DNA of 64,000 nucleotides from Sphingomonas ginsenosidivorax (GCF_007995065.1 NZ_VOQR01000001.1:3662501-3726500); one strand, 5' to 3'; counted from the first letter of the stretch, positions 1 through 8,835 are shown. Notes: generated by a model from the letters alone, not told the origin. Numbers and translations: made by a program.

Positions 1-1
1 A

Positions 2-1270
2 GGCTCAAAGGCGCATGTCGCGATGCTCGGTGCGCGCGGGATCGTCTCGCCCGCCGACGCCGAGACGATCGCTGCCGGGCTCGACCAGGTCGCGGGGCAT
101 TACGAAGCGAACGGCGTCGACGAGGACATGGTCCTCGAGGACATCCACATGCAGACCGAGGCGCGGCTCGCCGACGCGATCGGCCCCGTCGCCGGCCGGC
201 TGCATACCGCGCGCTCGCGCAACGACCAGGTCGCGACCGATTTCCGCCTCTGGGTGCGCGACGCGATCGACGAGACGCTGGCGACGTTGCGCGGTTTCCA
301 GAGCGCGCTGCTGACCCGCGCGGACGAGCATGCCGCGAGCGTGATGCCCGGCTTCACGCATCTCCAATCCGCGCAGCCCGTGACGCTCGGCCATCACCTG
401 ATGGCGTATCACGCGATGATCGCGCGCGACGTCGGCCGCTTCACTGACGCGCGCGCGCGGATGAACCGGTCGCCTCTGGGCTCGGCCGCGCTCGCCGGCA
501 CCGGCTTCCCGATCGACCGCGACATGACGGCGAGCGCGCTCGGGTTCGACGGGCCGATGAGCAATTCGCTCGACGGCGTCAGCGACCGCGACTTCGCGAT
601 CGAGTTCCTCACCGCGGCGACGCAGACGTCGCTGCATCTGTCGCGTCTCGCCGAGGAGTTCGTGCTCTGGGCGTCGCAGCCCTTCGGGTTCGTGGCGCTG
701 AGCGACCAATGGTCGACCGGCAGCTCGATCATGCCGCAGAAGCGCAACCCCGACGCCGCCGAGCTGGTGCGCGGGCATTCGGGGCGTATCCTCGGCTGCA
801 TGACTGCGCTGATGGTGACGATGAAGGGCCTGCCGCTCGCCTATTCGAAGGACATGCAGGACGACAAGCCGCCGGTGTTCGAGGCGCGCGACCTGCTCGC
901 GCTGTCGATCGCGGCGATGACCGGGATGGTCGAGAGCGCGACGTTCAAGACCGAGCGGATGCGCGGCGTGGCGGAGGCCGGGTTCGCGACCGCGACCGAT
1001 CTCGCCGACTGGCTGGTCCGAGAGGCAGGCCTGCCGTTCCGCGAGGCACATCACGTCACGGGTCGCGCGGTGAAGCTCGCCGAGGAGCGGGGCATCGCGC
1101 TCGACGCACTGCCGATCGCCGATCTGAAAGCGATCGATGCGCGGATCGACGAACGCGTGTACGACGTGCTTTCGGTCGACGCGTCGGTCGCCAGCCGGAC
1201 CAGCTTCGGCGGCACCGCGCCGGACAATGTGCGCGCGGCGGTTCGTGCCGCGCGGGGAGACGAGACATGA
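2..1270 (+). CDS. argH: Argininosuccinate lyase (5' end outside window)
   Basis: Cytoplasmic enzyme of arginine biosynthesis that splits argininosuccinate into arginine and fumarate. The reading frame is open from base 2 and the start codon lies upstream of the window, so only the N-terminal few dozen residues are missing. The fumarase/aspartase superfamily signature [11 protein letters not shown] is encoded at about 721-753, and the early ARSRND substrate-binding stretch is present near 210-230. The stop TGA overlaps the ATG of the next gene by 4 bp, so it is translationally linked to the small lipoprotein and probably to lysA. The family assignment is secure. Confidence 0.97.
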   Translation, partial: GSKAHVAMLGARGIVSPADAETIAAGLDQVAGHYEANGVDEDMVLEDIHMQTEARLADAIGPVAGRLHTARSRNDQVATDFRLWVRDAIDETLATLRGFQSALLTRADEHAASVMPGFTHLQSAQPVTLGHHLMAYHAMIARDVGRFTDARARMNRSPLGSAALAGTGFPIDRDMTASALGFDGPMSNSLDGVSDRDFAIEFLTAATQTSLHLSRLAEEFVLWASQPFGFVALSDQWSTGSSIMPQKRNPDAAELVRGHSGRILGCMTALMVTMKGLPLAYSKDMQDDKPPVFEARDLLALSIAAMTGMVESATFKTERMRGVAEAGFATATDLADWLVREAGLPFREAHHVTGRAVKLAEERGIALDALPIADLKAIDARIDERVYDVLSVDASVASRTSFGGTAPDNVRAAVRAARGDET

Positions 1271-1515
1271 AACGGCTGATCCCGATTGGCGCGCTGGCGT
1301 CGGCCTTGGTGCTGGGCGGTTGCGGTGCGGCCGACGGTCTGAAACCCGCGGCGGGCAAGGCGCTGCCGGTCGCACCCTATGGTGCGAAGGCGACGCCGAC
1401 CCCGACGCAGTTGCTGACGCCGACCACGCAGCAGCGGCCCGAGCGGAGCGACGAACTGCTCAAATCGTCGGTCCCGCGGCGCAGCGACGAGTTCGACCTG
1501 CCCCCTCCCGATTGA
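1267..1515 (+). CDS. Small LptM-like lipoprotein between argH and lysA
   Basis: 82-residue predicted lipoprotein. It starts with a charged MKR, a short hydrophobic stretch and a lipobox LGGC with the acylated cysteine near residue 19, followed by [16 protein letters not shown]. That resembles the CG..GPL..P pattern of LptM/YifL-type lipoproteins (outer-membrane LPS translocon maturation factor). The rest is proline/threonine-rich and probably disordered. The ATG overlaps the argH stop (ATGA). Position next to a diaminopimelate-pathway gene also matches the usual yifL context. The LPS-translocon role is inferred from pattern and neighbourhood only. Confidence 0.7.
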   Translation: MKRLIPIGALASALVLGGCGAADGLKPAAGKALPVAPYGAKATPTPTQLLTPTTQQRPERSDELLKSSVPRRSDEFDLPPPD

Positions 1516-1563
1516 TTGCGCCCGACTGATCTCCCGATCGATTCTCTGTCAGAAGACCCATCC

Positions 1564-2826
1564 ATGAACCATTTCGACTACCGCGACGGCGTCCTCCATG
1601 CCGAGGACGTGCCGCTGCCGGTGATCGCCGACGCGGTGGGAACGCCGGTCTATGTCTATTCGACCGCGACCTTCCGCCGCCACGCGCAGGTGTTCCGCGA
1701 GGCGCTGGCCGGCGCGGGCCGGGTCCACCTCGCCTATGCGATCAAGGCCAATCCCAATCTGGCCGTGCTCCGCGTGCTCGCCGAGGAGGGCTATGGCGCC
1801 GATGTCGTCTCGGCCGGCGAGATGATGCGCGCGCTGGCCGGCGGGATCGCGGCGAAGGACATCGTCTTCTCGGGCGTCGGCAAGACCCGCGACGAGCTGA
1901 CGCGCGCGCTCGACGCCGGGATCGGCCAGTTCAACCTCGAGCTGGAAGAGGAGGGCGAGGTGCTCGCCGCGCTCGCCCATGCGCGGGGCCAGACCGCGCC
2001 GGCCGTGCTCCGCGTGAACCCCGACGTCGACGCCGGCACGCACGCGAAGATCTCGACCGGGCGCAAGGAGAACAAGTTCGGCGTGCCGATCGACCAGGCG
2101 CCCGCGATGTTCGACCGGCTGTCGAAGCACGCCGGGCTGAACCTGCGCGGCGTGGCGATCCATATCGGCAGCCAGCTGTCCGACCTCGCCCCGCTCGAGG
2201 CGGCCTATGCGCGGGTCGGCGAGCTCGTCGCGGACCTGCGCGCGGCGGGCCACACGATCAGCCATGTCGACCTCGGCGGCGGGCTTGGCGTGCCGTACAG
2301 GCCCGACGACGTGCTGCCGAGCCCGGCGGACTATGGCGCGATGGTCGCGCGCGCGACGCGCGGGTGGGACGTCGAGCTGATGTTCGAGCCCGGCCGCGTG
2401 ATCGCGGGCAATGCCGGCGTGCTGCTGACCAAGGTCGTCTGGGTGAAGCCGGGGGTCGTGAACCCCTATGTGATCGTCGACGCGGCGATGAACGACCTGA
2501 TGCGCCCGGCGATGTACGATGCGTATCACGACTTCGTCGCGGTGCGCCCCAGCGGCGCGCGGATGACCGCGAACATCGCGGGGCCGGTGTGCGAGACCGG
2601 CGACACCTTCGCGATGGGCCGCGACATCGACGTGGTGGCGAGCGACGACCTGGGCGTCTTCCGCACCGCAGGCGCCTACGGCGCGACGATGGCGTCGATG
2701 TACAACAGCCGCGCACTGGTGCCCGAAGTGCTGGTCGACGGCGACCGGTTCGCGGTGGTCGCCGACCGCATCCAGCCCGAGACGATCATGGCCGCCGAGC
2801 GCGTGCCCGAATGGCTGACCCGGTGA
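1564..2826 (+). CDS. lysA: Diaminopimelate decarboxylase
   Basis: 420-residue PLP enzyme that decarboxylates meso-diaminopimelate to lysine, the last step of lysine biosynthesis. Fold-type III decarboxylase features are visible: the PLP-lysine motif YAIKAN near residue 60, the HIGSQ stretch, the glycine-rich phosphate loop GGGLG near residue 240, EPGR near 278 and the active-site CETGD near 345. The ATG at 1564 gives the usual N-terminus; an in-frame ATG 48 bp upstream would add a non-homologous tail. The stop overlaps the next gene. Confidence 0.97.
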   Translation: MNHFDYRDGVLHAEDVPLPVIADAVGTPVYVYSTATFRRHAQVFREALAGAGRVHLAYAIKANPNLAVLRVLAEEGYGADVVSAGEMMRALAGGIAAKDIVFSGVGKTRDELTRALDAGIGQFNLELEEEGEVLAALAHARGQTAPAVLRVNPDVDAGTHAKISTGRKENKFGVPIDQAPAMFDRLSKHAGLNLRGVAIHIGSQLSDLAPLEAAYARVGELVADLRAAGHTISHVDLGGGLGVPYRPDDVLPSPADYGAMVARATRGWDVELMFEPGRVIAGNAGVLLTKVVWVKPGVVNPYVIVDAAMNDLMRPAMYDAYHDFVAVRPSGARMTANIAGPVCETGDTFAMGRDIDVVASDDLGVFRTAGAYGATMASMYNSRALVPEVLVDGDRFAVVADRIQPETIMAAERVPEWLTR

Positions 2827-3668
2827 GCTTCGACAGCCTGCCGCTGTTCGTGCGGCTGGCGGGCCGGCCGGTGATCCTGGTCGGCGAGGGCGAGGCGGCG
2901 GATGCGAAGCGGCGGCTGCTGGTCCGCGCCGGCGCGACGATCGTTGGCGAGGAGGCGACCGCGGCGCTCGCGATCGTCGCGATCGACGACGAGGATGCGG
3001 CGGTCGCCGCGGTCGCGCGGTTGAAGGCGCGCGGGGTGCTGGTCAACGCGGTCGATCGCTCGGCGTTGTGCGACTTCACCGTGCCCGCGATCGTCGACCG
3101 CGCGCCGGTGCTGATCGCGATCGGGACCGGCGGGGTCTCCGCCGGGCTGGCAGCGGCGCTCCGGCAGCGGCTGGAGGTGATCGTGCCGGCGGGTCTTGGG
3201 TCGCTGGCGATGGCGTTGCAGGCGGCGAGAGGGCGGTTGCGCGGCGCGTATCCCGAGGCTGCGACCCGCCGCCGTGCGCTGGCGAACGCGATGGCGGAAG
3301 GCGGTCCGCTGGATGTGCTGCAGGCGGACCCCGACGTCGACGCATGGCTCTCCCCTCCCTGGAAGGGAGGGGCCGGGGGTGGGTTGGCTCGCGGTGACGC
3401 GCCGCACTCGCCCCAAGCCGACCCACCCCCAACCCCTCCCTTCCAGGGAGGGGAGCGCGTCCGCATTCACCTCACCTCTACCGATCCCGACGACCTGACG
3501 CTGCGCCAGGCGCGCACGCTCGCCTCGGCCGACCGCGTCTATCACCGCCCCGACGTGCCGGCCGCGATCCTCGACCGTGCGCGCGCGGATGCGGCGCGGA
3601 TCGTTTGCGCCGCCATGCCCGTTGAGCCGGGCGAGGGCCTGTCGGTCGATCTGGAGATGCGGGAATGA
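2811..3668 (+). CDS. Siroheme synthase-like NAD(P)-binding protein (precorrin-2 dehydrogenase type) with SUMT remnant and in-frame repeat
   Basis: About 285 residues. Residues 1-180 resemble the CysG/Met8 N-terminal domain that oxidises precorrin-2 and chelates iron to make siroheme: LPLFVRLAGRPVILVGEGEAA, then AIGTGGVSAGLAAALRQ. The last ~70 residues (IHLTSTDPDDLTLRQARTLASAD onward) look like only the first strands of a uroporphyrinogen-III methyltransferase domain. That domain is truncated, so methyltransferase activity is unlikely. Between the two parts, about residues 181-215 are encoded by a palindromic intergenic-type repeat kept in frame. The start may be ATG 2811 or GTG 2823, the latter overlapping the lysA stop. 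The stop overlaps the next ATG. Confidence 0.8.
   Translation: MADPVSFDSLPLFVRLAGRPVILVGEGEAADAKRRLLVRAGATIVGEEATAALAIVAIDDEDAAVAAVARLKARGVLVNAVDRSALCDFTVPAIVDRAPVLIAIGTGGVSAGLAAALRQRLEVIVPAGLGSLAMALQAARGRLRGAYPEAATRRRALANAMAEGGPLDVLQADPDVDAWLSPPWKGGAGGGLARGDAPHSPQADPPPTPPFQGGERVRIHLTSTDPDDLTLRQARTLASADRVYHRPDVPAAILDRARADAARIVCAAMPVEPGEGLSVDLEMRE
3350..3455. repeat. Palindromic repeat inserted in frame in a coding sequence (family A)
   Basis: Perfect 23-bp inverted arms lie at 3350-3372 and 3433-3455. Each arm is itself a hairpin of CCCTCCC / GGGAGGG with a TGGAA loop. A second copy of the same family lies between genes at 55859-55961. Here the element is read through in frame as a Pro/Gly-rich linker containing PPWKGGAGGG and PPPTPPFQGG. 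Confidence 0.9.
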
Positions 3669-4618
3669 GTGGGTTCGGGTTTCGTATCACCGACGGACAC
3701 GCCACCCGGATCGAGATCAAGGACGCACTGGCCAGCGACGCCGACCTGGTCTGGGTCCACCTGTCGACCAATGCCGAGCATGCGCAGAGCTGGCTGCGCA
3801 ACGAGGCCGAATTGCAGGACTATGTCGTCGACGCGCTGACCGCGACCGAGACGCGGCCGCGCTGCGAGGCGATCGGGGACGGCGCGTTCCTCAACCTGCG
3901 CGGGCGGTCGGAGGAGACGCTCGACACCACCGACCTGCTTGCCTCGGTGCGGATCTGGGCGGTGAAGGGGCACGTCTTCTCGGTCACGCGCAAACCGCTG
4001 ATCGCGGTCGCCGAGGTCGAAAAGATGGTCGAGCGCGGCGACGTCCGCGATCCCGGCGACCTGATCGCCGCGTTCGCGACCGCGATCACCACCGATCTCG
4101 ATCCCGATGTCGCAGGGCTGGGCGACCAGCTCGACGATTGCGAGGAACAGCTCGATGCCAAGCGGGTGTTCGAGCTGCGGCGCACGGTCAGCAAGGTGCG
4201 TGTCGCTGCGATCGGCTACAAGCGGTTCCTCAACCCGCAGCGCGCCGCGCTCGAGAAGCTGGCGGCGTTGCCCGGCGACTGGCTGGCCGACGACGACCGG
4301 CTGCACCTCGCCGCCGCGGCCGACCGCGCCGCGCGGATGGCGGAGGAATTGGAATCGATCCGCGAACGTTCGGCGCTGATCCACGAGACGCTCACCGACC
4401 TGCGCGCCGAACAGCTCGACACGCGCGGGCTGATCATCTCGATCGCGGCGATGGTGTTCCTGCCGCTGACGTTCCTCACCGGGCTGTACGGGATGAACGT
4501 CGCGAACCTGCCCTATGCGCAGGAGCCTTGGGCGTTCGACGCGATCTGCGGCATCTGCGCGACGCTGTCGGCCGGGGTGGTGATCTACTTCATGCAGCGG
4601 CACTGGTTCGGGCGGTAG
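3665..4618 (+). CDS. CorA/ZntB-family divalent metal transporter
   Basis: 317-residue protein with a large cytoplasmic N-terminal domain and two C-terminal transmembrane helices (about residues 258-278 and 293-312). The invariant CorA-family selectivity motif YGMN lies between them. The sequence pattern (LVWVHL near the N-terminus, FLTGLYGMNVANLP) fits the ZntB branch, which moves Zn2+ or other divalent cations through a pentameric channel. The ATG overlaps the preceding stop (ATGA). The substrate metal cannot be told from sequence alone. Confidence 0.88.
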   Translation: MSGFGFRITDGHATRIEIKDALASDADLVWVHLSTNAEHAQSWLRNEAELQDYVVDALTATETRPRCEAIGDGAFLNLRGRSEETLDTTDLLASVRIWAVKGHVFSVTRKPLIAVAEVEKMVERGDVRDPGDLIAAFATAITTDLDPDVAGLGDQLDDCEEQLDAKRVFELRRTVSKVRVAAIGYKRFLNPQRAALEKLAALPGDWLADDDRLHLAAAADRAARMAEELESIRERSALIHETLTDLRAEQLDTRGLIISIAAMVFLPLTFLTGLYGMNVANLPYAQEPWAFDAICGICATLSAGVVIYFMQRHWFGR

Positions 4619-4667
4619 GGCTCATCGTCATTCTGACGAAACTGCTCAGCGCCCGTCGAGCCAATCC

Positions 4668-4751
4668 CCGTCATCCTGACGAACGTCAGGATCCAGAGTA
4701 ACGGACGCTACCGCTTGGGGCTCTGGATCCTGACGTTCGTCAGGATGACGG
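4668..4751. repeat. Inverted repeat (family B, CGTCATCCTGACG type)
   Basis: Two perfect 31-bp arms, 4668-4698 and 4721-4751, separated by 22 bp. Each arm contains its own small hairpin (CCTGACGAACGTCAGG). It lies between convergent genes (metal transporter and fliS), where it may act as a bidirectional terminator. It belongs to the same general CCGTCAT.../...ATGACGG class as the elements at 6757, 29593, 29759 and 51652. Confidence 0.88.
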
Positions 4752-4780
4752 AAGAAGACGCAGGATTACGGAGTACATGC

Positions 4781-5176
4781 TCAGTTGCTGATGCTGCGCC
4801 AGGCTTTGGCGATCTCGTCGAGATTGTCCGCGGTGTCGCGGAACGGGGCGGGGTCGTGGCCGAGCGAGGCGTTGATGATCGTGGTGCGCGCGCCCGCGTA
4901 GAGCCGCGCCAGCGTGATCGCGACGTCGCCGCCCTTGTCGAAATCGAGCCCCGCCTCGAGCGCGAACAGGATGGCGGTGGCGCGCGTGATGCGGTCGCTC
5001 TTGATCGCGTATTTGCGGTTCTCGGCAGCCCAGCCGGCGGCGCGCAGCGCGGCGACCAGTTCCTCGTAGAGCAGCTGGACGAGGCCTGCCGCGCTCGCGG
5101 TCGCAGAGCGGCCGACGACGTCGATCTGGCGATAGGTGGCGGCCGGGTCGCGCGTGAGGGTGGTGGCGTACTGCAT
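4781..5176 (-). CDS. fliS: Flagellin export chaperone FliS
   Basis: 131-residue helical protein of FliS type: an N-terminal YRQIDVVGRS segment, then LVQLLYEELVAALRAA and the RITRATAILFALEAGLDF helix. FliS caps the C-terminus of newly made flagellin in the cytoplasm and delivers it to the export gate. The ATG at 5176 overlaps the fliD stop (TGATG); a GTG one codon upstream is possible. It is the last gene of the leftward flagellar block and is expected to be co-transcribed with fliD from the sigma-28-type promoter. Confidence 0.92.
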   Translation of the reverse strand: MQYATTLTRDPAATYRQIDVVGRSATASAAGLVQLLYEELVAALRAAGWAAENRKYAIKSDRITRATAILFALEAGLDFDKGGDVAITLARLYAGARTTIINASLGHDPAPFRDTADNLDEIAKAWRSISN

Positions 5177-6684
5177 CACTTGTTCGAATTGTTCCAGGCG
5201 TCGATCTGCTGGGTCAGGAACGCCTGCGTCGACTTGTAGGCGGCGACGGCGGAATCCATCTTCGAGAACTGCGCGGTCATCCGCGTCTTGGTCGTGGCGG
5301 CGAGATCGGCGGCCTTGTCCTGTGCCTCGACGATGGCGGCCTGCGCGTCGGTCAGCCGCTTGGTCGACGCGTTGAGGCTGAGATCCTGATCCGAGACCGC
5401 GTTCGCGACCGTCGCCTGCTTGACGATCGCCGTCAGTGCGCCGGAAATCCCGTCATTCGCGGCGGCGCCCTTGCCGAACGCGAACAGCGCCTCGACCGCG
5501 TCGGGATATTTGGTGATCGCGGCCGCGAGCTTGGTCGCATCGACCGCCAGCGATCCGTCGCGGTTGGTCGTCACGCCCAGGTCGGCCAGCGTGTGCGGCG
5601 CGCCGGGCGCGGTCGGCGTCGCGAGGTTCGCCGTGGTCAGCTTGGCCAGGTTGCGCGCGATCGCGGTCACGGTGGTATCCGCACGCAGCACGCCGGTGAA
5701 CGGGTCGATGTCGGTCGCGACGATCTTCTGCAGCTGGTTGAAGGTCGCGACGAAGTCGTTGACCGCACCGCTCAGCGCGCTCGTCGGCGCGGTCGCGCCG
5801 AGCGTCACCGGCGTGGTCGAGACCGCGCCGAGCTCGAGCTTCACGCCGGTGATCAGGTCGGTGATCGTGTTGGTCGAGCGGCGGAAGGTGGCGCCGTCCA
5901 GCGTCACGCTGGCATCGGTCGCATTGGTGCCGATCGTCGTGCCCTGCGCATTGCGGCCGACGTCCAGCGTCGACAGCTTGGTGCCGGTCGCAGCGGGATC
6001 GGTGTCCGCGCCGGTCAGCGAGAAGGCCTGCAGCGCACCACTCGCGCCCTTGATCGTCAGGCGCGCGCCGATGCCGTCGGTGACGACGGTCGCGGTCACG
6101 CCCTTGTTGGCGGCGTTGATCTTCGCGGCGATGCCGTCGAGCGTCGCGTCGCCCGCACCGATCGCGATCTCGATCGGGGCGCTGCCGGGGGTGAAGGTCG
6201 TGACCGGCGGGGTGCCCGACGTCGAATCGGTGCCAAAGCGCAGCGTCAGCGTACCGGCGTTGAACGCGGTGGTGCGCGGGATCGCGGTGTTGGTGGTCGC
6301 GGCCTGCGCGGAGGCGAGCTGGTTGACCGTCAGCTGGCCCGACAGTCCCGCCAGCTTGGCGCCCGCGGTCGCGCTGACCGCAACGACGGCGCTGTTCGAA
6401 CTGGTCGGCTGGGTGGTCAGCGACCCGCTCGTCACCAGCGACTTCAGCGCGGCGTCGAAATTGGTGAGTTCGCTCTTGAGCGCGGAGACCGCGGAGATCT
6501 GCGACGTCAGCGTGTCGGCCTTGGCCTTGAGCTGGCTGTTCTTCACCGCGAACTGTGCGTCGACCAGCTGCTGGACCAGCGTGACGGTGTCGACGCCCGA
6601 TCCGCTGCCGAGCGTCTTGACGATCGACGCGACCGACGACGTGGCGGCGGCCGTCGAAGAGCTGGTGGCGGTCGTCGTCGTCAT
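5176..6684 (-). CDS. fliD: Flagellar filament cap protein FliD (HAP2)
   Basis: 502 residues, Ser/Thr/Ala-rich and cysteine-free like exported axial proteins. The N-terminal SGVDTVTLVQQLVDAQ motif is the FliD signature, and the C-terminal DQDLSLNASTKRLTDAQ... coiled coil plus a terminal FKM/STQAFLTQQIDAWN segment is typical. FliD forms the pentameric cap that folds flagellin at the filament tip. It is separated from flhB by a palindromic repeat and has its own sigma-28-like promoter, giving a late-class fliD-fliS unit. Confidence 0.95.
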   Translation of the reverse strand: MTTTTATSSSTAAATSSVASIVKTLGSGSGVDTVTLVQQLVDAQFAVKNSQLKAKADTLTSQISAVSALKSELTNFDAALKSLVTSGSLTTQPTSSNSAVVAVSATAGAKLAGLSGQLTVNQLASAQAATTNTAIPRTTAFNAGTLTLRFGTDSTSGTPPVTTFTPGSAPIEIAIGAGDATLDGIAAKINAANKGVTATVVTDGIGARLTIKGASGALQAFSLTGADTDPAATGTKLSTLDVGRNAQGTTIGTNATDASVTLDGATFRRSTNTITDLITGVKLELGAVSTTPVTLGATAPTSALSGAVNDFVATFNQLQKIVATDIDPFTGVLRADTTVTAIARNLAKLTTANLATPTAPGAPHTLADLGVTTNRDGSLAVDATKLAAAITKYPDAVEALFAFGKGAAANDGISGALTAIVKQATVANAVSDQDLSLNASTKRLTDAQAAIVEAQDKAADLAATTKTRMTAQFSKMDSAVAAYKSTQAFLTQQIDAWNNSNK

Positions 6685-6711
6685 GGGTGGGCCCTTTGCG
6701 CGTTACGAGTC

Positions 6712-6738
6712 TTAACGGCCGGTAAGCGTCGATGTTTA
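6712..6738 (-). promoter_or_regulatory. Sigma-28 (FliA) type promoter for fliD-fliS
   Basis: On the minus strand, TAAA (6738-6735), exactly 15 bases, then GCCGTTAA (6719-6712), preceded by CCG. This matches the FliA consensus TAAA-N15-GCCGATAA at all but one position. The predicted transcript start is about 20 bases before the fliD ATG. The same architecture precedes both flagellins and flgM in this window. Confidence 0.85.
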
Positions 6739-6756
6739 GGGATGCTCACGCTCTTT

Positions 6757-6842
6757 CCGTCATCCCGGGCTCGTCCCGGGATCCAGGGTAACATGCGCGG
6801 TCCTCCGTAACTCTGGATCCCGGGACAAGCCCGGGATGACGG
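6757..6842. repeat. Inverted repeat (family B, CGTCATCCCGGG type)
   Basis: 30-bp arms at 6757-6786 and 6813-6842 with a single mismatch (ACGAG versus ACAAG). It lies between flhB and fliD and separates the early operon from the late fliD-fliS unit. The paired arms could form a strong hairpin that attenuates transcription coming from flhB. Confidence 0.87.
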
Positions 6843-6868
6843 GGTGGGCGGGAGTGCAGATGCGCGCG

Positions 6869-8002
6869 TCACCCGACCTTCACCCCGTTCTCGTCGAACC
6901 GGGCGCCCGGCGGGACTTCGATCGTCGGCAGCGGGGCTGTGCCGCCCATCTTCGCGTTGAGGCCGAACACGAACGCCAGCACCGCGGCGATCGCGACGTA
7001 CAGGTCGTCGCGGACCTCCTGGTCCTCCCGGCTGGTATAATAGACCGCGCGGGCGAGCTGGGGATATTCGAGCACCGGGACCGCGTATTCCGCGGCGATC
7101 TCGCGGATCGCGAGCGCAATCGCGCCGCGCCCCTTGGCAACCACCACCGGCACCTGGTCGCGCCCGCGATCGTAGCGCAAAGCGACGGCAAAGTGCGTCG
7201 GGTTGGTCAGCACGACATGCGCCTCGGCGATTGCTTTCCGGGACCCGCGGCGGAGGATGTCGCGCTGGCGCTGGCGGATCTGCCCCTTGGCCTCGGGCGA
7301 CCCCTCGCTTTCCTTGTGCTCGTCCTTCACCTCCTGCTTGGTCATGCGCAGCTTGCCGAGCAGGCGGAGGATCTGCACCGGCAGGTCGATGCCGGCGATC
7401 ACGACGAGCCCGAGCGACATCGCGATCAGGATGCCGATGAAGGTGCCGCTGAGCGCCTGCATCGCGGTCGGCAGGTCGGTCGCGACCAGCCCGATCGCCA
7501 TGTGCTGCGCTTTCCACAGCGCCCAGGCGCCGATCGCGGCGAGCAGCACGACCTTCAGCAGCGATTTGCCCAGCTCGATCCAGCCGGTCGGGCCGAGGAT
7601 GCGTTTCAGCCCCGAGGCGGGGTTGAGGCGGCTGGGCTTGGGCGCCCACAATTTGGCGTTGAAGGTCGGCGAGCCCAAGGTGAGCTGGCTGAAGATCGCG
7701 GCGGCCATGCTCACGACGAACAGCGTGATGATCGACGGCGCGAGCTTCCAACCGGCCTCGGCGAGCGGGCGGAACGGCGAGAAGTCCTCGACGTCGGCGC
7801 GGCCGAAACTGAAGCTCGCCGCCATCACCGCCTTGCACGCGGCGAGCAGCGACGGGCCGGCGAACATCAGCCAGGCTACGCCCGCCAGCACCACGAACGC
7901 GGTGGAAAAATCCTTGGAGCGCAGGACATTGCCGTCCTCCGCCGCTTTCTTGCGCTTCTTTTCTGTTGGCGCTTCTGTCTTTTCGCCGAACTCGTCCGCC
8001 AT
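6869..8002 (-). CDS. flhB: Flagellar export apparatus substrate-specificity switch FlhB
   Basis: 377-residue inner-membrane protein. It starts with the family's EKTEAPTEKKRKKA stretch, has four membrane helices over residues ~35-210, and a cytoplasmic C-terminal domain carrying the autocleavage site NPTH at residues 267-270. Cleavage between N and P switches export from rod/hook to filament substrates together with FliK. The ATG at 8002 overlaps the fliR stop region, showing coupling. Confidence 0.97.
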   Translation of the reverse strand: MADEFGEKTEAPTEKKRKKAAEDGNVLRSKDFSTAFVVLAGVAWLMFAGPSLLAACKAVMAASFSFGRADVEDFSPFRPLAEAGWKLAPSIITLFVVSMAAAIFSQLTLGSPTFNAKLWAPKPSRLNPASGLKRILGPTGWIELGKSLLKVVLLAAIGAWALWKAQHMAIGLVATDLPTAMQALSGTFIGILIAMSLGLVVIAGIDLPVQILRLLGKLRMTKQEVKDEHKESEGSPEAKGQIRQRQRDILRRGSRKAIAEAHVVLTNPTHFAVALRYDRGRDQVPVVVAKGRGAIALAIREIAAEYAVPVLEYPQLARAVYYTSREDQEVRDDLYVAIAAVLAFVFGLNAKMGGTAPLPTIEVPPGARFDENGVKVG

Positions 8003-8775
8003 CAGCCGAACACCAGCCGTTCGGTCGCTGCCAGGCTCTCGCGGACGATGACGAGCATGTAATCGCCCATCGCCGGGAACGCGATCGCGAGCGCGAGCAC
8101 GCCGACCGCGAGGCTCGCGGGCAGCCCGATCGCGAACAGGTTGAGCGCGGGTGCGGCGCGCGAAATCATGCCGACGACGATGTTGAGCGACAGCAGCAGG
8201 AAGCCGACGGGGAGCGCGAGCAGCAGCCCGGCGAGGAAGGTGTAGCCGCCGAAATACGCGATCGCGCGCAGCCGGTCGGCGCCGAGCCAGGCATTGCCGA
8301 CCGGCATCGCGTCATAGCTGCGCACGATCATGTCGACGAGCATGAGGTGGCCGTCGACCGACAGGAACAAGAGCGTCAGCATGACCGAGAAGAACTGGCC
8401 GAGCGCGGGGCTCGACTTGCCGTTCTGCGGGTCGATCGCGGATGCGAAGCCGAGGCCCATCGATCCGCCGATCATCTCGGCCGCGACCATCGGCGCGGCA
8501 AAGCCGATCTGCAGCACGAAGCCGAGCGCCGCGCCGACCAGCGCCTCGGCGGCGATCGCGAGCATCGTCGCGACGGTGAAGATCTGCGCGGGCGGGGTAA
8601 CCGGGTGCGCGGCGAGCACGAGGAAGCCGATCGCACCGGCGAGCGTGACGCGCACGGTCACGGGGACGCCGACCGCGCCGAACACCGGCGCGGCCGCGAA
8701 CGCGGCACCGACGCGGATCATCACGAAGATCAGCGCCCAGAGCTGCGGCTCGATCGCGAGGCCGAAGCCTAGCAT
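8002..8775 (-). CDS. fliR: Flagellar export gate protein FliR
   Basis: About 257 residues with six predicted membrane helices. The diagnostic segments AAPVFGAVGVPVTVRV, EMIGGSMGLGFASAIDP and ALPVGFLLLSLNIVVGMISRAAPALN are present. FliR is part of the FliPQR export gate spiral. The ATG at 8775 gives the usual N-terminus; a GTG at 8811 would add 12 poorly conserved residues. Neither has a clear ribosome binding site. Unlike the rest of the operon, it is separated from the upstream gene fliQ by 229 bp of repeat-rich DNA. Confidence 0.93.
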   Translation of the reverse strand: MLGFGLAIEPQLWALIFVMIRVGAAFAAAPVFGAVGVPVTVRVTLAGAIGFLVLAAHPVTPPAQIFTVATMLAIAAEALVGAALGFVLQIGFAAPMVAAEMIGGSMGLGFASAIDPQNGKSSPALGQFFSVMLTLLFLSVDGHLMLVDMIVRSYDAMPVGNAWLGADRLRAIAYFGGYTFLAGLLLALPVGFLLLSLNIVVGMISRAAPALNLFAIGLPASLAVGVLALAIAFPAMGDYMLVIVRESLAATERLVFG

Positions 8776-8835
8776 GGCGCAGGCTGCGAGAGCGCGCGCC
8801 CCGCGCGCCACGCGGCCAAGCCCGGCCGGCGGGTC

